This document shows positions 28,505 through 37,594 of a stretch of 64,000 nucleotides of DNA, piece by piece. Every line of letters starts with the position of its first letter. Position 1 is the stretch's first letter. The notes beneath the pieces are model-generated. The model was not told where the DNA came from. It ran no database searches and was given only the letters and a program-made list of their open reading frames with translations. Origin of the DNA: Paenibacillus_AA sp045062745 (GTDB taxonomy: Bacteria; Bacillota; Bacilli; Paenibacillales; NBRC-103111). The stretch is taken from assembly GCF_045062745.1 (NCBI RefSeq), contig NZ_JBJGED010000014.1:62001-126000 (forward strand). The letters run 5' to 3'. Position numbers and translations under genes: made by a program.

Positions 28505-29611
28505 TTATCTGAGCGTAAGCGGGTCGCCATGGAGCGGCGGCAGCGCGTGCGGACGGACGACCTCTCCCCCGCGTTCATAAGATTCGATCACTGCGAACGT
28601 GTACTCCAACACGGCCAACGCGTCGCGGCCATTCGCCCGCAGCTTCTCCCGGGGAACCCCATTCGAGACATCCTCCAGAAACGCATGGAGGCGGTTGTTG
28701 AAGGTCGTGCCGAAATCGGTCACCCCATAATCGGTCACTTCCGCCTTCGGCTGCTCGCTAATGGCCGGAATGCCCTTCTCCGCTTTCCAATAGGACACCT
28801 TTTCCACGCAATTCTCGATGCACACCGTTCCTTTCGTCCCCGCCATCTCGAAGCTCCACCAGCCGCCCAGTCCATAGACGGCATCGCCTCGCTGGCTGAG
28901 CAAATACCCGGCGCCGCCATTCGCGAACTTCACATGAATGCTGTTGATCGACACCATCACGTCTCCGGCACTCCTCCGGAAGCCCGGTCGGTCGGAGAAC
29001 GTCTGGATGTGTGTAATATCGCCGCAGAAGTACCGCATGACGCTGAAGGGATGGGTAAGAAATGCTTTCATATGAAAATACGGGTGGCCCTTCACCTTGT
29101 CCGAGCCCGCCGGCGCATAGCCGGCTTCGCCGCCATTGAATCCCATCTTGTGCAAGCAGTACACCAGCTCTCCTACCTCGCCGTTGTCTACATATTGCTT
29201 GGCCTTCTCGGCCGGGGGCGTGAAGTAGTGATTCAGATTGCAGCCGAGATACACCTTCATCTTTTCCGCATAAGCGACCAGTTCCCGGGCTTCCGCAATG
29301 TCATGGCAGATCGGTTTTTCGACAAGCACGTGCTTGCCCCGGCCGATCGCTTCCATCGCGGGCTCAAAATGCCAGCTTCCATTGTCGATCCCGCCTGTCG
29401 TGACGTCCACCACTTGAATGTCGGGTTCGTTCTCCAGCATTTCCTTCAGACTGAAGTACGCCTTTACGCCATATTTCTCAGCTGCCGCATCCGCTCTTTC
29501 CTTCACGACATCGCAGACGGCCACCAATTCCGCCAGATCATCCGTCTGGTAGCAGCGCGCATGGTTGTTCCCGATGCCGTTCATGCCGACAATTCCGATT
29601 TTAACCGCCAT
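28505..29611 (-). CDS. Gfo/Idh/MocA-family oxidoreductase, first gene of module C
   Basis: The 368-residue dehydrogenase has a Rossmann fold (KIGIVGMNGIGNNHARC), an EKP motif (VLVEKPICHDIAEA) and a HPFSVMRYFCGD segment in the C-terminal domain. A ribosome site (AAAGGACGGGG) precedes the ATG. With the isomerase and the second dehydrogenase it can form an oxidise, epimerise, reduce route for an unusual sugar released by the sulfatase-like enzymes. A cre-like site lies just upstream. Confidence 0.93.
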   Translation of the reverse strand: MAVKIGIVGMNGIGNNHARCYQTDDLAELVAVCDVVKERADAAAEKYGVKAYFSLKEMLENEPDIQVVDVTTGGIDNGSWHFEPAMEAIGRGKHVLVEKPICHDIAEARELVAYAEKMKVYLGCNLNHYFTPPAEKAKQYVDNGEVGELVYCLHKMGFNGGEAGYAPAGSDKVKGHPYFHMKAFLTHPFSVMRYFCGDITHIQTFSDRPGFRRSAGDVMVSINSIHVKFANGGAGYLLSQRGDAVYGLGGWWSFEMAGTKGTVCIENCVEKVSYWKAEKGIPAISEQPKAEVTDYGVTDFGTTFNNRLHAFLEDVSNGVPREKLRANGRDALAVLEYTFAVIESYERGGEVVRPHALPPLHGDPLTLR

Positions 29612-29643
29612 TTCCAGTTCCCCGTCCTTTCTGCTCCCTAATC

Positions 29644-29657
29644 TGAAAACGCTTGCT
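29644..29657. promoter_or_regulatory. cre-like catabolite repression site before module C
   Basis: TGAAAACGCTTGCT fits the CcpA core consensus TGNAANCGNWNNCW in full. It lies about 33 bp upstream of the first ATG of the operon, a typical repressing position. Confidence 0.5.
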
Positions 29658-29762
29658 TACAAGCCTTATTATAGTCGCCTCGTATGAGCGATTCATGGTC
29701 GATTCGGACATTCACATCTTTGATTAGGACGGATTTTGGAAATAGGTCATGATTCCAAATAA

Positions 29763-29951
29763 TAAGAAAAACCTCTGGAGCAGATTCACTCCAGAGGTCC
29801 TTGGCGTTGGCGTTCAGTCGGCGGTGGGGAGGGCAGGCAGAGGGTTTCCAACCGCTGTTGAAATCTTGTGCTTTTGATCAGAATGGTTGAGGGGAGCACA
29901 AGATTTCAAAGGCGGACGCTATCGCTTCTCCACTCCCTCTGCCTGCCCTTT
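29763..29951 (-). repeat. Structured dispersed repeat, copy 2
   Basis: About 189 bp, nearly identical to 9584-9763. Outer arms are 29831-29844 with 29936-29949 (14 bp perfect). Inner arms are 29858-29872 with 29896-29910 (15 bp perfect, same sequence as in copy 1). The minus-strand 3' end is an intrinsic terminator with 9-bp arms 29772-29780 and 29789-29797 and TTTTTC. It is the first good terminator after the heparinase-like gene, so it may end the module D transcript. Confidence 0.78.
29767..29797 (-). terminator. Intrinsic terminator at the end of repeat copy 2
   Basis: CCTCTGGAG, an 8-nt loop and CTCCAGAGG, followed by TTTTTCTTATT on the minus strand. It likely terminates read-through from the module D operon before module C. 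Confidence 0.88.
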
Positions 29952-29965
29952 TTTCCTTCTTTCGA

Positions 29966-30200
29966 TCTATGAGCTCCGGTTGAACTTGGGCTTATGGCGA
30001 GCTGTAGTTCCATTTCGCCTAATTGCACGAGGGCAGCTTGGCTCCGATCGAGTTCTAATTCGATTTTGCCGAATTGGAGCTGCTTTTTGGAGCCCAAGCC
30101 CCGTCAGAATGCGTGCTAAATAGGCAAAATCGAATTGCATCCCGATAAACGTTTCGGTTGCGTCTCCCAAGTCGACAAAATCGAATTACACGAACTCGGA
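29966..30200. repeat. Degenerate repeats with a RCAAAATCGAATT core downstream of module D
   Basis: GGCAAAATCGAATT at 30123-30136 is the exact complement of 30057-30070, and GACAAAATCGAATT recurs at 30174-30187. CTTGGGCT (29986-29993) pairs with AGCCCAAG (30091-30098). The stretch has no convincing gene. It looks like a decayed cluster of short palindromic units that could form alternative hairpins. Confidence 0.55.
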
Positions 30201-30219
30201 GGCGACTTGAGTTCTCGTC

Positions 30220-32496
30220 TCAACCGGTCTCGTTCCTCGAAAAAACAAATTCGACATAAGCGCACCTGACGGGCTTTTCGGAATCGTAGCGAACCGTATC
30301 GAACGGGAGGAAGCCGCTCGGACTGACATAGGACCAGACGACCGGTGTTTCCTCCACAGTCACAGTCAGGCCTAATTGCGGAGACCGAGGGCTGATCGTC
30401 ACGCCCCCCTCGCCCCCCAGCTTGCAAGTCAGGCCTTCGAAGGCTGGATTATGCTCCCGTTTCGTCTGGAACAGCCAAGACAGCTTCCGCGGTTCATTCA
30501 GCACGACATAGTCTCGCAGTCTAACCGGCTGGCCTCTTTCAAGAAAAAACTCTCTTCTGTAAGCGGTGACTCCCGCCTCTCTGGGGTAGGCCTCAGTCAA
30601 ATTTAGCCGGACCCTCCCTTTTCCTTCGGCATCGTCCCAGCTCACCGACTCGATTTCCTCGCCCAAGTATTTGTAAGAAGGGACGGACATCGTATAGCCG
30701 ACGTCATCCTGCTGCCCTTGGCCATCTATAAGCAGGCAGGAGCGAATATCGGTTCGCAGGCTGTAGCCGCTGTCCGGGGTTACCAGGAAGGGCTCCCCTT
30801 GAACCGCGATCATGAAGTGTCCCGCATCGGGTCCCAAGCCGAGCCGGTCGCACGCTCCCTGGGCAGTCCGGTACGCATGATGCCCCATAGAAGGACCGCA
30901 TCGGAGGGAGACGACGACCTGCTGCTCCGCGTCGCGGTAATGGACCACACCGCTGTCTTCGTAATACCGGATTCCGGTCGATTGTTGCAAGCGTTCGGCA
31001 GGCGGCTGAGCCGTCTCCTCGTAACTGAGAAGGCCCCACAAGGCGTCCCCGTAATAAGCCTTCTCTTCCGGTCCCGCGTAGAACGCCTCCATCCGCTTAT
31101 CGTTCAGCAATTGCTGCAGGAAGGCCGCACGCCGGTCCTGGTAGACGGAAGCCATTGCATTGAGAAAGGCTCGGCCTCCGACAAGATGGAGCTTATCTCG
31201 CCCCCACCCCACGACGGTCTGGTCCGCCGCGTGAACGATGTCCGTCAAATAATCGACGATCCGACGAAACGCTTCGCTTCGGTAAATGTCACGGCCCGTC
31301 AACCGGTACAGCGCATCCCGATACGGCACGAGCATCTCCGTATAGAGCTCGAGGCTGTAATGCGAGCTCGCGGGAATTACCCCGTCCGTCGGCATCGCCG
31401 CCAAGCTCTTGTCGAGCCGGGGAATGATATAGCGCGTCCACAAGGAAGCTTCCGGAAGCACGCCGAGCAAATGCAGCGCCGCGCTCCCGAAGCCGAACAG
31501 CGATCGCCAGCCGTGATCCTGAAGCAGCGAGCCTCCCCAATAATCCCGGTACAGCAGCGCTTTTTCGAAAAAACGATTGCCTTGCAAAGCGAGCTTATCG
31601 AGCATTCGGCTCTTCATTTCGCGGTCCAGTCGATCGTACAAGGAATGGTAAGCATACGTGAGGCCCCACAGCACGTACATCGCGGACATATCCCCGTCGT
31701 GTCCGTATCCGTCCGGCTTCTGGTTTCCCCAATGCTCGGCGGCAACCGCCCGCTCAATGACCTCACAAGCCACCCCCAAGGCGGATTCGTCGTTGTTCAG
31801 TCGATACTTGGCAATCAGAAGCGGAAGCGTCTCCGGCGTTTGATGATCCGCAACGTTCAGCCATTCGAATGCTTCGCGCAAGGGACGTTCATACCCCTGG
31901 CAGGGCCCTTGCAATCGGCTTGTCATCTTCATCCAGTATGCCGGGTCTCGCCACTCGGCAAAGGGACAACGGTCGAACCAGTCCGGCGGAATTTCCGGCA
32001 CCTCGCCCAGACGATCTTCCGGATCCGCCTCCAGAAGAGCCGACAGCCATCGGACATTGCCGACGTCGTTGTAGGGTCTAAGCCTCAATCGATGCTCTCC
32101 GCTCTCCGCGGTGTAAAAAGCAAATCGCCCTCTAAACCGTTTGTTCGTCAAGTCGTCGATCGACACGCGCTGGAAGTACCATAGCCCGATGGGCTGATCA
32201 TCCAATTCCACCCAATAGCTCGGCAACAAAGCCCTTGCTCCTTCCGTAGGATGAAAATCCCAGGGTCCGGTTCGCTGCCCATGGTTATGATAGGAAAACA
32301 AATTCATGTACAAGGACTCCCATTGGAATTCGGAAGCATCGGCAATCACCGAAAACTGATACAATCCGGAGGCGGCTTCGAAGGATATGACCGTCTCGCC
32401 ATCCGGCCGAACCGTCCAGTCCAATTCGCCGATGGTCGATGAGACGGCGTTAACCGCTACGACTCCGCCTATGTCCGGCTGAGAGGAAACCGTCAT
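30220..32496 (-). CDS. Heparinase II/III-family polysaccharide lyase-like enzyme
   Basis: The 758-residue protein has a beta-rich N-terminal region (about 1-180), an alpha/alpha toroid (about 200-500, with LLQDHGWRSLFGFGSAALHL and PASSHYSLELYTEM), and a heparinase II/III C-terminal beta-sheet domain. The last is marked by RTAQGACDRLGLGPDAGHFM and GEPFLVTPDSGYS, the family's HAD/DPG-type region. Family members cleave uronic-acid-containing chains by beta-elimination using Tyr and His. No signal peptide is seen, so it acts on imported oligomers. AAGGAGGG precedes the ATG. It is the last gene of the module D operon. Confidence 0.8.
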   Translation of the reverse strand: MTVSSQPDIGGVVAVNAVSSTIGELDWTVRPDGETVISFEAASGLYQFSVIADASEFQWESLYMNLFSYHNHGQRTGPWDFHPTEGARALLPSYWVELDDQPIGLWYFQRVSIDDLTNKRFRGRFAFYTAESGEHRLRLRPYNDVGNVRWLSALLEADPEDRLGEVPEIPPDWFDRCPFAEWRDPAYWMKMTSRLQGPCQGYERPLREAFEWLNVADHQTPETLPLLIAKYRLNNDESALGVACEVIERAVAAEHWGNQKPDGYGHDGDMSAMYVLWGLTYAYHSLYDRLDREMKSRMLDKLALQGNRFFEKALLYRDYWGGSLLQDHGWRSLFGFGSAALHLLGVLPEASLWTRYIIPRLDKSLAAMPTDGVIPASSHYSLELYTEMLVPYRDALYRLTGRDIYRSEAFRRIVDYLTDIVHAADQTVVGWGRDKLHLVGGRAFLNAMASVYQDRRAAFLQQLLNDKRMEAFYAGPEEKAYYGDALWGLLSYEETAQPPAERLQQSTGIRYYEDSGVVHYRDAEQQVVVSLRCGPSMGHHAYRTAQGACDRLGLGPDAGHFMIAVQGEPFLVTPDSGYSLRTDIRSCLLIDGQGQQDDVGYTMSVPSYKYLGEEIESVSWDDAEGKGRVRLNLTEAYPREAGVTAYRREFFLERGQPVRLRDYVVLNEPRKLSWLFQTKREHNPAFEGLTCKLGGEGGVTISPRSPQLGLTVTVEETPVVWSYVSPSGFLPFDTVRYDSEKPVRCAYVEFVFSRNETG

Positions 32497-32517
32497 GAAA
32501 CACCCTCCTTCGTCTTA

Positions 32518-34164
32518 TCAGGAACTGTACTGCTGCATGACGAGAAATTTGCTGCCGTCGAACAGCAGCGTGTACACATCGATACCGAACGTTCGCTTAA
32601 CAGGCGCCGCGGAGCGGCTGCCGAACTTCCACTCCGTCGGAAAACCGCTGATCGTATAGCCGGTTGAAGAATTCTGGATCAGGTGCACCGTAATCTCGCA
32701 TCCTTGAAACAAGGCGGGCCTATTAACGAACTGGATCGATGTAACGTCCGCGTTGACGGCTACGGTATGGTACGTGGCCACAGATAAATCCAATTGAATC
32801 GTACTGGATGAGCTGGAAACATACTTGAACGGCTTCGCACCGACCGGGATTTGCGGCACGCCGTTAAGCGGAGTCATCACCGTGCCGGGCTTGACGAACG
32901 CGAAGTACACGCCGTCGAAATATTCGACGTATTTGCTGTTCACGACAGCGGCCGATAGCCGGTTGTATCGGCCGTTATCCAATATTTTCTCCGGCTTATC
33001 CCCAGCGGCGGGCGCGATCAGCTTGTTCGATTGTGTACCCGTGCCGAAATCGGCGAGCCAGGTAGCATGAGGCATTTCCAGATAAGTCTCATAAAAGCTG
33101 TTGTTCGCCGACGCCCTTACCTTGATCCCGACATCGTGGAACCCCTCCAGCAATTGATTGTAAAATTTGTTGTTGTTGTTATAGCCGATTTTCGTGCCAT
33201 TCAGATAAATATGAACCGCTCCGGTCGACGCTTGGCCGCCGAACGAGCCGCCGTAGAAGGAGTTCCCGTTGACCCATCCGGTGGCCGTATCGACCAGCTC
33301 GAGGCCGCATTGGCAGTTTTCGATGCGACCCGGATAAAACGAGTTGTACACCGTTCCTTTGGCTTGCCCGTTCACCGTGTCGGCCGTCAACTGGATTCCC
33401 GTAGTAAAGCCTCTGACCTTGCCGATTGTAAACCGGCCATAGTAACTGTTAACGATTTTTAGAGCGATACTGCCTAGCGAATAATTGGGGGTTCTTTTCC
33501 AGAATGACAGGTTCATGTTCAATCTGGTGGTCTCCGCGTCTCCGAAATTGCTTCGCAACGCAGGTATGAATTGCAAGCATACGTCATCATGATCGGCCAC
33601 AAGGACCGCATCGTCCGATTCCAACGTAACCGTCTTCCCAACCGTTATAACGGATGTCGTTCTATAGTGACCTTTCGGGAAAAATAAGGTTTGGCCGGTT
33701 CCCAGCGCTGCAACCGCCGCCGCTATGGCCGCCGTATCGTCGGTTCCCGCCGCTCCGCTCGGCACGCTGTCTCCTTTCGCTCCGAACCATTTCACATTAA
33801 GAATCCCGCCATCCACAATCCGCATAAATCGCGCACCTGATGAGGAGACCAATACGGTCCCCGTATTATCCGGCGTCGTCGTATCCGACGGGGCGTACTT
33901 GAAATACCCTTCCTGCGCTGCGTCAACGACGTAATAGAGCACGTCCGCGTTGGGAGCCGTATTGGCCCTGAGCTCCGCAATCGTCGTGACTATGACTTCG
34001 CAGCAATCCGATGTCCCGCCGCCGTAGACCGACTCCGTTACGCTCATCGCATTTGCCGGCATAAGGCCGGTAACGCCGCCTCCCAGCGCCGTTCCGGCTA
34101 CCACGGCCGCTCCCGCCGAAGCGAGAGTCGTCAACATTTTTCTTCTGCTTACTTTTTGATCCAT
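32518..34164 (-). CDS. Tat-exported beta-helix protein with a phage-tail-like C-terminal module
   Basis: The 548-residue protein has a Tat signal (SRRKMLTTLASAGAAVVAGT). It then has a short domain (about 55-115, TTIAELR to ARFMRIVDG) also found in the module E protein at 44784. A pectate-lyase-3 opening (NVKWFGAKGD, DDTAAIAAAVAAL, TLFFPKGHYRT) and a right-handed beta-helix follow. The last 90 residues (ITVHLIQNSSTGYTISGF, then DVYTLLFDGSKFLVM) resemble the beta-sandwich that ends many phage tail-fibre proteins. Export through Tat implies folding before secretion. It may bind or cleave the module D polysaccharide. GGGAGG precedes the ATG. Confidence 0.85.
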   Translation of the reverse strand: MDQKVSRRKMLTTLASAGAAVVAGTALGGGVTGLMPANAMSVTESVYGGGTSDCCEVIVTTIAELRANTAPNADVLYYVVDAAQEGYFKYAPSDTTTPDNTGTVLVSSSGARFMRIVDGGILNVKWFGAKGDSVPSGAAGTDDTAAIAAAVAALGTGQTLFFPKGHYRTTSVITVGKTVTLESDDAVLVADHDDVCLQFIPALRSNFGDAETTRLNMNLSFWKRTPNYSLGSIALKIVNSYYGRFTIGKVRGFTTGIQLTADTVNGQAKGTVYNSFYPGRIENCQCGLELVDTATGWVNGNSFYGGSFGGQASTGAVHIYLNGTKIGYNNNNKFYNQLLEGFHDVGIKVRASANNSFYETYLEMPHATWLADFGTGTQSNKLIAPAAGDKPEKILDNGRYNRLSAAVVNSKYVEYFDGVYFAFVKPGTVMTPLNGVPQIPVGAKPFKYVSSSSSTIQLDLSVATYHTVAVNADVTSIQFVNRPALFQGCEITVHLIQNSSTGYTISGFPTEWKFGSRSAAPVKRTFGIDVYTLLFDGSKFLVMQQYSS

Positions 34165-34191
34165 ATCGTATACCTCCCTAAATTGGATGGT

Positions 34192-35028
34192 TTACCCTTT
34201 CACTGCGCCGAGCGTCGCACCTTCAATAATGGACCTTTGGAAAAGAATGAATACCAGAACGGACGGGACCATGGCGATGATTACGCCAGCGAACAATGTA
34301 ACCCAGTCCGCCGTGTACTGCATCTTCATATTGGCCTGATACATGTTGACGCCGATTGTGTATTTAGCCTGGTCGCTTAAGTAGATAAAAGGTCCGAGAA
34401 AATTGTTGTACAGCCCAAGAAACTTGAAAATCGCCACGGTCACGATTCCCGGCATCGACAGCGGGACAATCACGCGGGCAAACACCTGCAGCAGGGAAGC
34501 CCCGTCCATAAATGCGCTTTCTTCCAGCTCCTTGGGCAGCGATTGCATGAATCCGCCCAGCAGCATCAGGAAAAAGACGCTCTCGCTGAGCACGTGAAGC
34601 AGGATGAGCCCGGTTAAGCTGTTGGTCAAATGCAGGCTCCGCATGACTACGTATTGAGGAATGAGCGCATTGATACCGGGAAGGAACAAGGAGAACATGA
34701 TCGTCGCCCAGATCAGCTTCCGGCCTCGGAACGCCAGCCGGGTGAGCACGAAAGCGTTCAATGTCGTGAACAACGTCCCTAAGACGAGTCCGGTCCCCAC
34801 GTAATACAACGTGTTGAGCATGGCGGGGCCGATGTTGTAGTTCACCCACGCGTTGCGATAATTGACCCAGTGGAGCGTCCCCGGGAGCTTCCATACGTCC
34901 ATGAAAAACTCCCGGTTTGTTTTCAACGATTCGTACAAAACCCAGATTACGGGAAACAAAATCGAGAGCAGCCACAGAAGAAGCACTCCCCACCATAATC
35001 CGTCAACGATTGTGCGTCTTTCTTTCAA
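34192..35028 (-). CDS. ABC sugar permease, MalG-type (module D)
   Basis: The 278-residue six-helix permease has the docking loop EESAFMDGASLLQVFARVIV and then PLSMPG. It starts at a TTG (35028) with GGGAG 6 nt before it, 12 bp after the end of its partner gene. It pairs with the product of 35041. Confidence 0.93.
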   Translation of the reverse strand: MKERRTIVDGLWWGVLLLWLLSILFPVIWVLYESLKTNREFFMDVWKLPGTLHWVNYRNAWVNYNIGPAMLNTLYYVGTGLVLGTLFTTLNAFVLTRLAFRGRKLIWATIMFSLFLPGINALIPQYVVMRSLHLTNSLTGLILLHVLSESVFFLMLLGGFMQSLPKELEESAFMDGASLLQVFARVIVPLSMPGIVTVAIFKFLGLYNNFLGPFIYLSDQAKYTIGVNMYQANMKMQYTADWVTLFAGVIIAMVPSVLVFILFQRSIIEGATLGAVKG

Positions 35029-35040
35029 TCCGTTCTCCCC

Positions 35041-35994
35041 CTAATACTCCACGCCCCGGTTCGGCATAAATTTGTCCAGCAACAGTTTGGCGCTGACTAG
35101 AATCACGAAGAGGAACATCCCCACTGCCGACGCGTAACCGTAATTGTGGTATTCCATACCAAAGGCGAGATTGAACATATATAGAGCGATTACATCAGTC
35201 GATCCCGACGGTCCCCCATTGGTCAGGATCAGAACCTGCTCCATTCCTTTCAGCGTTCCGAGCATTAGGAAAAGAACGCCCACGCGAACGACCGGCATAA
35301 TGAGCGGAACCGTGATCTTGAACATCCGCGCCGAATGGGTAGCCCCTTCCAGAATGGCCGCCTCATACAGCGATTTCGGAATGGAAGACATCGCATTGAT
35401 GAAGATGACGATATAAAATCCGACGCCCCCCCATACCGCGGGCGGAATGAGCGCCCAAATGGCGGTTTTTTCTTCACCGAGCCAATAAAAATGGCCGATC
35501 TTCAAACCGATGGCTTCCAGCAAACCGTTCAGCAGGCCGAACTGGCCGTCATAAACGAATGTCCACAATAAGGCGATGACCACCGTAGACAGCACGTTCG
35601 GGAAAAAAAACAGCACCTTAAGCACGGACGAGCCCTTGTAGTTCTTATAAACGAGCAAGTACGCGAGCACGATCGAAATGAGCACGACAAGCGGGGGGAT
35701 CGTCGCCATCAGCAGCAGGTTGTGTCCCAGCGCTCTCCATACGTACTTGTCTCCCAGCATGGTAATGAAGTTATCCAACCCGACAAATCGGGGCTCCGAC
35801 ATCCCGTCCCACTGAAGCAGCGAATAATACACAGAGAGGATGTTGGGGTAGAGGGTAAACAGCAGGTAGCCCCCATAGGCCGGACCAAGGCTCAAGACGA
35901 TAAACATCCATTTCTGCACGGCGCCTCGTTGCATCCAACGCACGACTCCAGTTCCAGCGGTCCTTTTCTGCGAAGTTATCGAAGTCTGATTCAA
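35041..35994 (-). CDS. ABC sugar permease, MalF-type (module D)
   Basis: The 317-residue permease has a long cytoplasmic N-terminus, six helices and a docking loop (YEAAILEGATHSARMFKITV, PLIMP). The start is a TTG at 35994, supported by AAGGAG 7 nt upstream. It is separated from the binding-protein gene by a strong hairpin. Unlike its module B counterpart it has no propeller. Confidence 0.94.
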   Translation of the reverse strand: MNQTSITSQKRTAGTGVVRWMQRGAVQKWMFIVLSLGPAYGGYLLFTLYPNILSVYYSLLQWDGMSEPRFVGLDNFITMLGDKYVWRALGHNLLLMATIPPLVVLISIVLAYLLVYKNYKGSSVLKVLFFFPNVLSTVVIALLWTFVYDGQFGLLNGLLEAIGLKIGHFYWLGEEKTAIWALIPPAVWGGVGFYIVIFINAMSSIPKSLYEAAILEGATHSARMFKITVPLIMPVVRVGVLFLMLGTLKGMEQVLILTNGGPSGSTDVIALYMFNLAFGMEYHNYGYASAVGMFLFVILVSAKLLLDKFMPNRGVEY

Positions 35995-36043
35995 CCTTAC
36001 GCTCCTTTCACTTCTCCTGTTGAAAAGCTCGTAAACCCATTCC

Positions 36044-36073
36044 GCACCGCGCGAGGCTCCCCTCGCGCGGTGC
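36044..36073 (-). promoter_or_regulatory. Hairpin between binding-protein and permease genes (module D)
   Basis: Arms 36044-36056 and 36061-36073 are perfectly complementary over 13 GC-rich bp with a 4-nt loop. No U-tract follows on the minus strand. The position matches the hairpins of modules B and E, suggesting control of relative expression. Confidence 0.7.
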
Positions 36074-36113
36074 TCGGCGTCACATGAAGGGGGTCAACCC
36101 CATACGACTGCCG

Positions 36114-37556
36114 CTATTTCTGGGCATCGATCGCTTTTTGAATAAGCGCTGCAGCTTCCGTCATAATCGGCAGCGGGTCCTGCTCCCCCAAGGCGATCTT
36201 GGGCAGCGCTTCGTTGATCACTTTATCCGCCTGGGCGGCGGCCGGATCGGTGAGCGTCACGTTTCTGACATCGGTGATGCTCTTCACTTTATTTTTCTTG
36301 ACGTATTCCATTACGGCGCGGGGAGCCGCCTGAACCTTATCGGCGCGCGCCTGATCGTCCATGAAATCTTTGCGCACCGAACTGGACCCGCCCTTCTCCG
36401 CCAACACTTGCTGAACGTCGAGATTCAGCAGCGAGAGAACGAACTCTTTGGCCCATTTTTTGTTCAAGTCCGGCTTCGCCGCCCAAATAAAATACGGCCC
36501 TGTGACGCTGACTCTCATGTATTTCGTTTGGTCGGGTTTGTCGTTCATCGGAATGACCATAAAGCCCCAGCGGAAATCTTTGGGCACCGCATCCTTCATC
36601 TCGTTCTGGACCCATTCGCCGGTCGGCACCATGGCCGCCTGCCCTTGCAGCAGCTGCATCTGGGCCTGCGTATGGGTCAGAGCGGCCAATCCTTCCGGAA
36701 AGGCACCCTTCTTGCCCAGCTCGGCGAGACGCTGGAAAGCGGTTCGGGCCTCAGGCATCGATAAATAAGGGGACTTATAATTCCGGTAGGCGTCGTCGAA
36801 CGGCTGTGCATGGCCATTCATATCCGCAAGCTGGAGCATGGGACCGGTTAAGAAGGCAGACGCGATATACCCCGGCACTTTGCCCGGCGCGGTGATCGGA
36901 ATGACGCCATCGGCCTTGATCCGTTCAATCAGTTGGACGAACTCGTTCCAAGTTGTCGGGTTTTGATTCCACCCCTTCTTTTCGAACAAGCTTTTGTCGA
37001 AGAATAATCCGAAGCCGGAGGTCGTAACCGGCAAAGCGTACAAATCTTTGGCTACGCTCTCGTAGATCCCGTCCACTAATCCTTCCCTTACCGTTTTATT
37101 GCTGTCATACAGCTTGCGTTCCCACAAGTCCGCTTGCGGCAGCAGCTTGCCGGCTTGCTTGAGCTGCAGCGTCGTGGCGCCGGGAATGCCGGTCGAGAAG
37201 ATATCGAACATGTCGTTATCGTCGTTGGCAGATGCCTTCGTCGTAATGACCGTGGAGATGGTCGGCGAATAGGTGGGATCGAACGTAACGTTCGGAAACT
37301 TCTTCGTGAACGCCTGCATCGCGTAATCGACCCATTCCCGGCCGTTGCCGTTTTCCCAAACCGCGATTTTGAGCTTGACCTTCTCATCTTTCGGCAGCCC
37401 GTTCTCCGGGTAAGTGCCTCCCGCTGTCGGCGCTCCCCCCGGAGTAGCCGTTGCATTCGGAGTGTCCCCCGTTCCGGTGGAAGAGCAGGCGGCAAGCAAG
37501 AGCAGGATAAGAACAACTACCGAAAGACGATCCCATCGTTTAAGCAAAACATTCAT
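36114..37556 (-). CDS. ABC transporter sugar-binding lipoprotein (module D)
   Basis: The 480-residue binding protein has a lipobox LLLAAC (Cys24), a Thr/Pro/Gly-rich tether, and a family 1 fold beginning KLKIAVWENGNGREWVDYAM. The ATG at 37556 is chosen because the signal peptide starts there; the frame extends further but without a signal. Its ribosome site (AGGGG) is distant and weak. It lies between the DUF4838 and permease genes. Confidence 0.93.
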   Translation of the reverse strand: MNVLLKRWDRLSVVVLILLLLAACSSTGTGDTPNATATPGGAPTAGGTYPENGLPKDEKVKLKIAVWENGNGREWVDYAMQAFTKKFPNVTFDPTYSPTISTVITTKASANDDNDMFDIFSTGIPGATTLQLKQAGKLLPQADLWERKLYDSNKTVREGLVDGIYESVAKDLYALPVTTSGFGLFFDKSLFEKKGWNQNPTTWNEFVQLIERIKADGVIPITAPGKVPGYIASAFLTGPMLQLADMNGHAQPFDDAYRNYKSPYLSMPEARTAFQRLAELGKKGAFPEGLAALTHTQAQMQLLQGQAAMVPTGEWVQNEMKDAVPKDFRWGFMVIPMNDKPDQTKYMRVSVTGPYFIWAAKPDLNKKWAKEFVLSLLNLDVQQVLAEKGGSSSVRKDFMDDQARADKVQAAPRAVMEYVKKNKVKSITDVRNVTLTDPAAAQADKVINEALPKIALGEQDPLPIMTEAAALIQKAIDAQK

Positions 37557-37594
37557 TGTTAAGTCGACGCCCCTTTCAAATATAAACCCAGTGG

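Noticed and set aside
28529..29641. 370-codon open frame opposite the first dehydrogenase of module C
   Set aside because: Shadow frame without recognisable domains; the dehydrogenase has its motifs and ribosome site.
30718..32184. 488-codon open frame opposite the heparinase-like gene
   Set aside because: Antisense shadow of a well-supported gene; no family motif, no ribosome site and GC-driven absence of stops.
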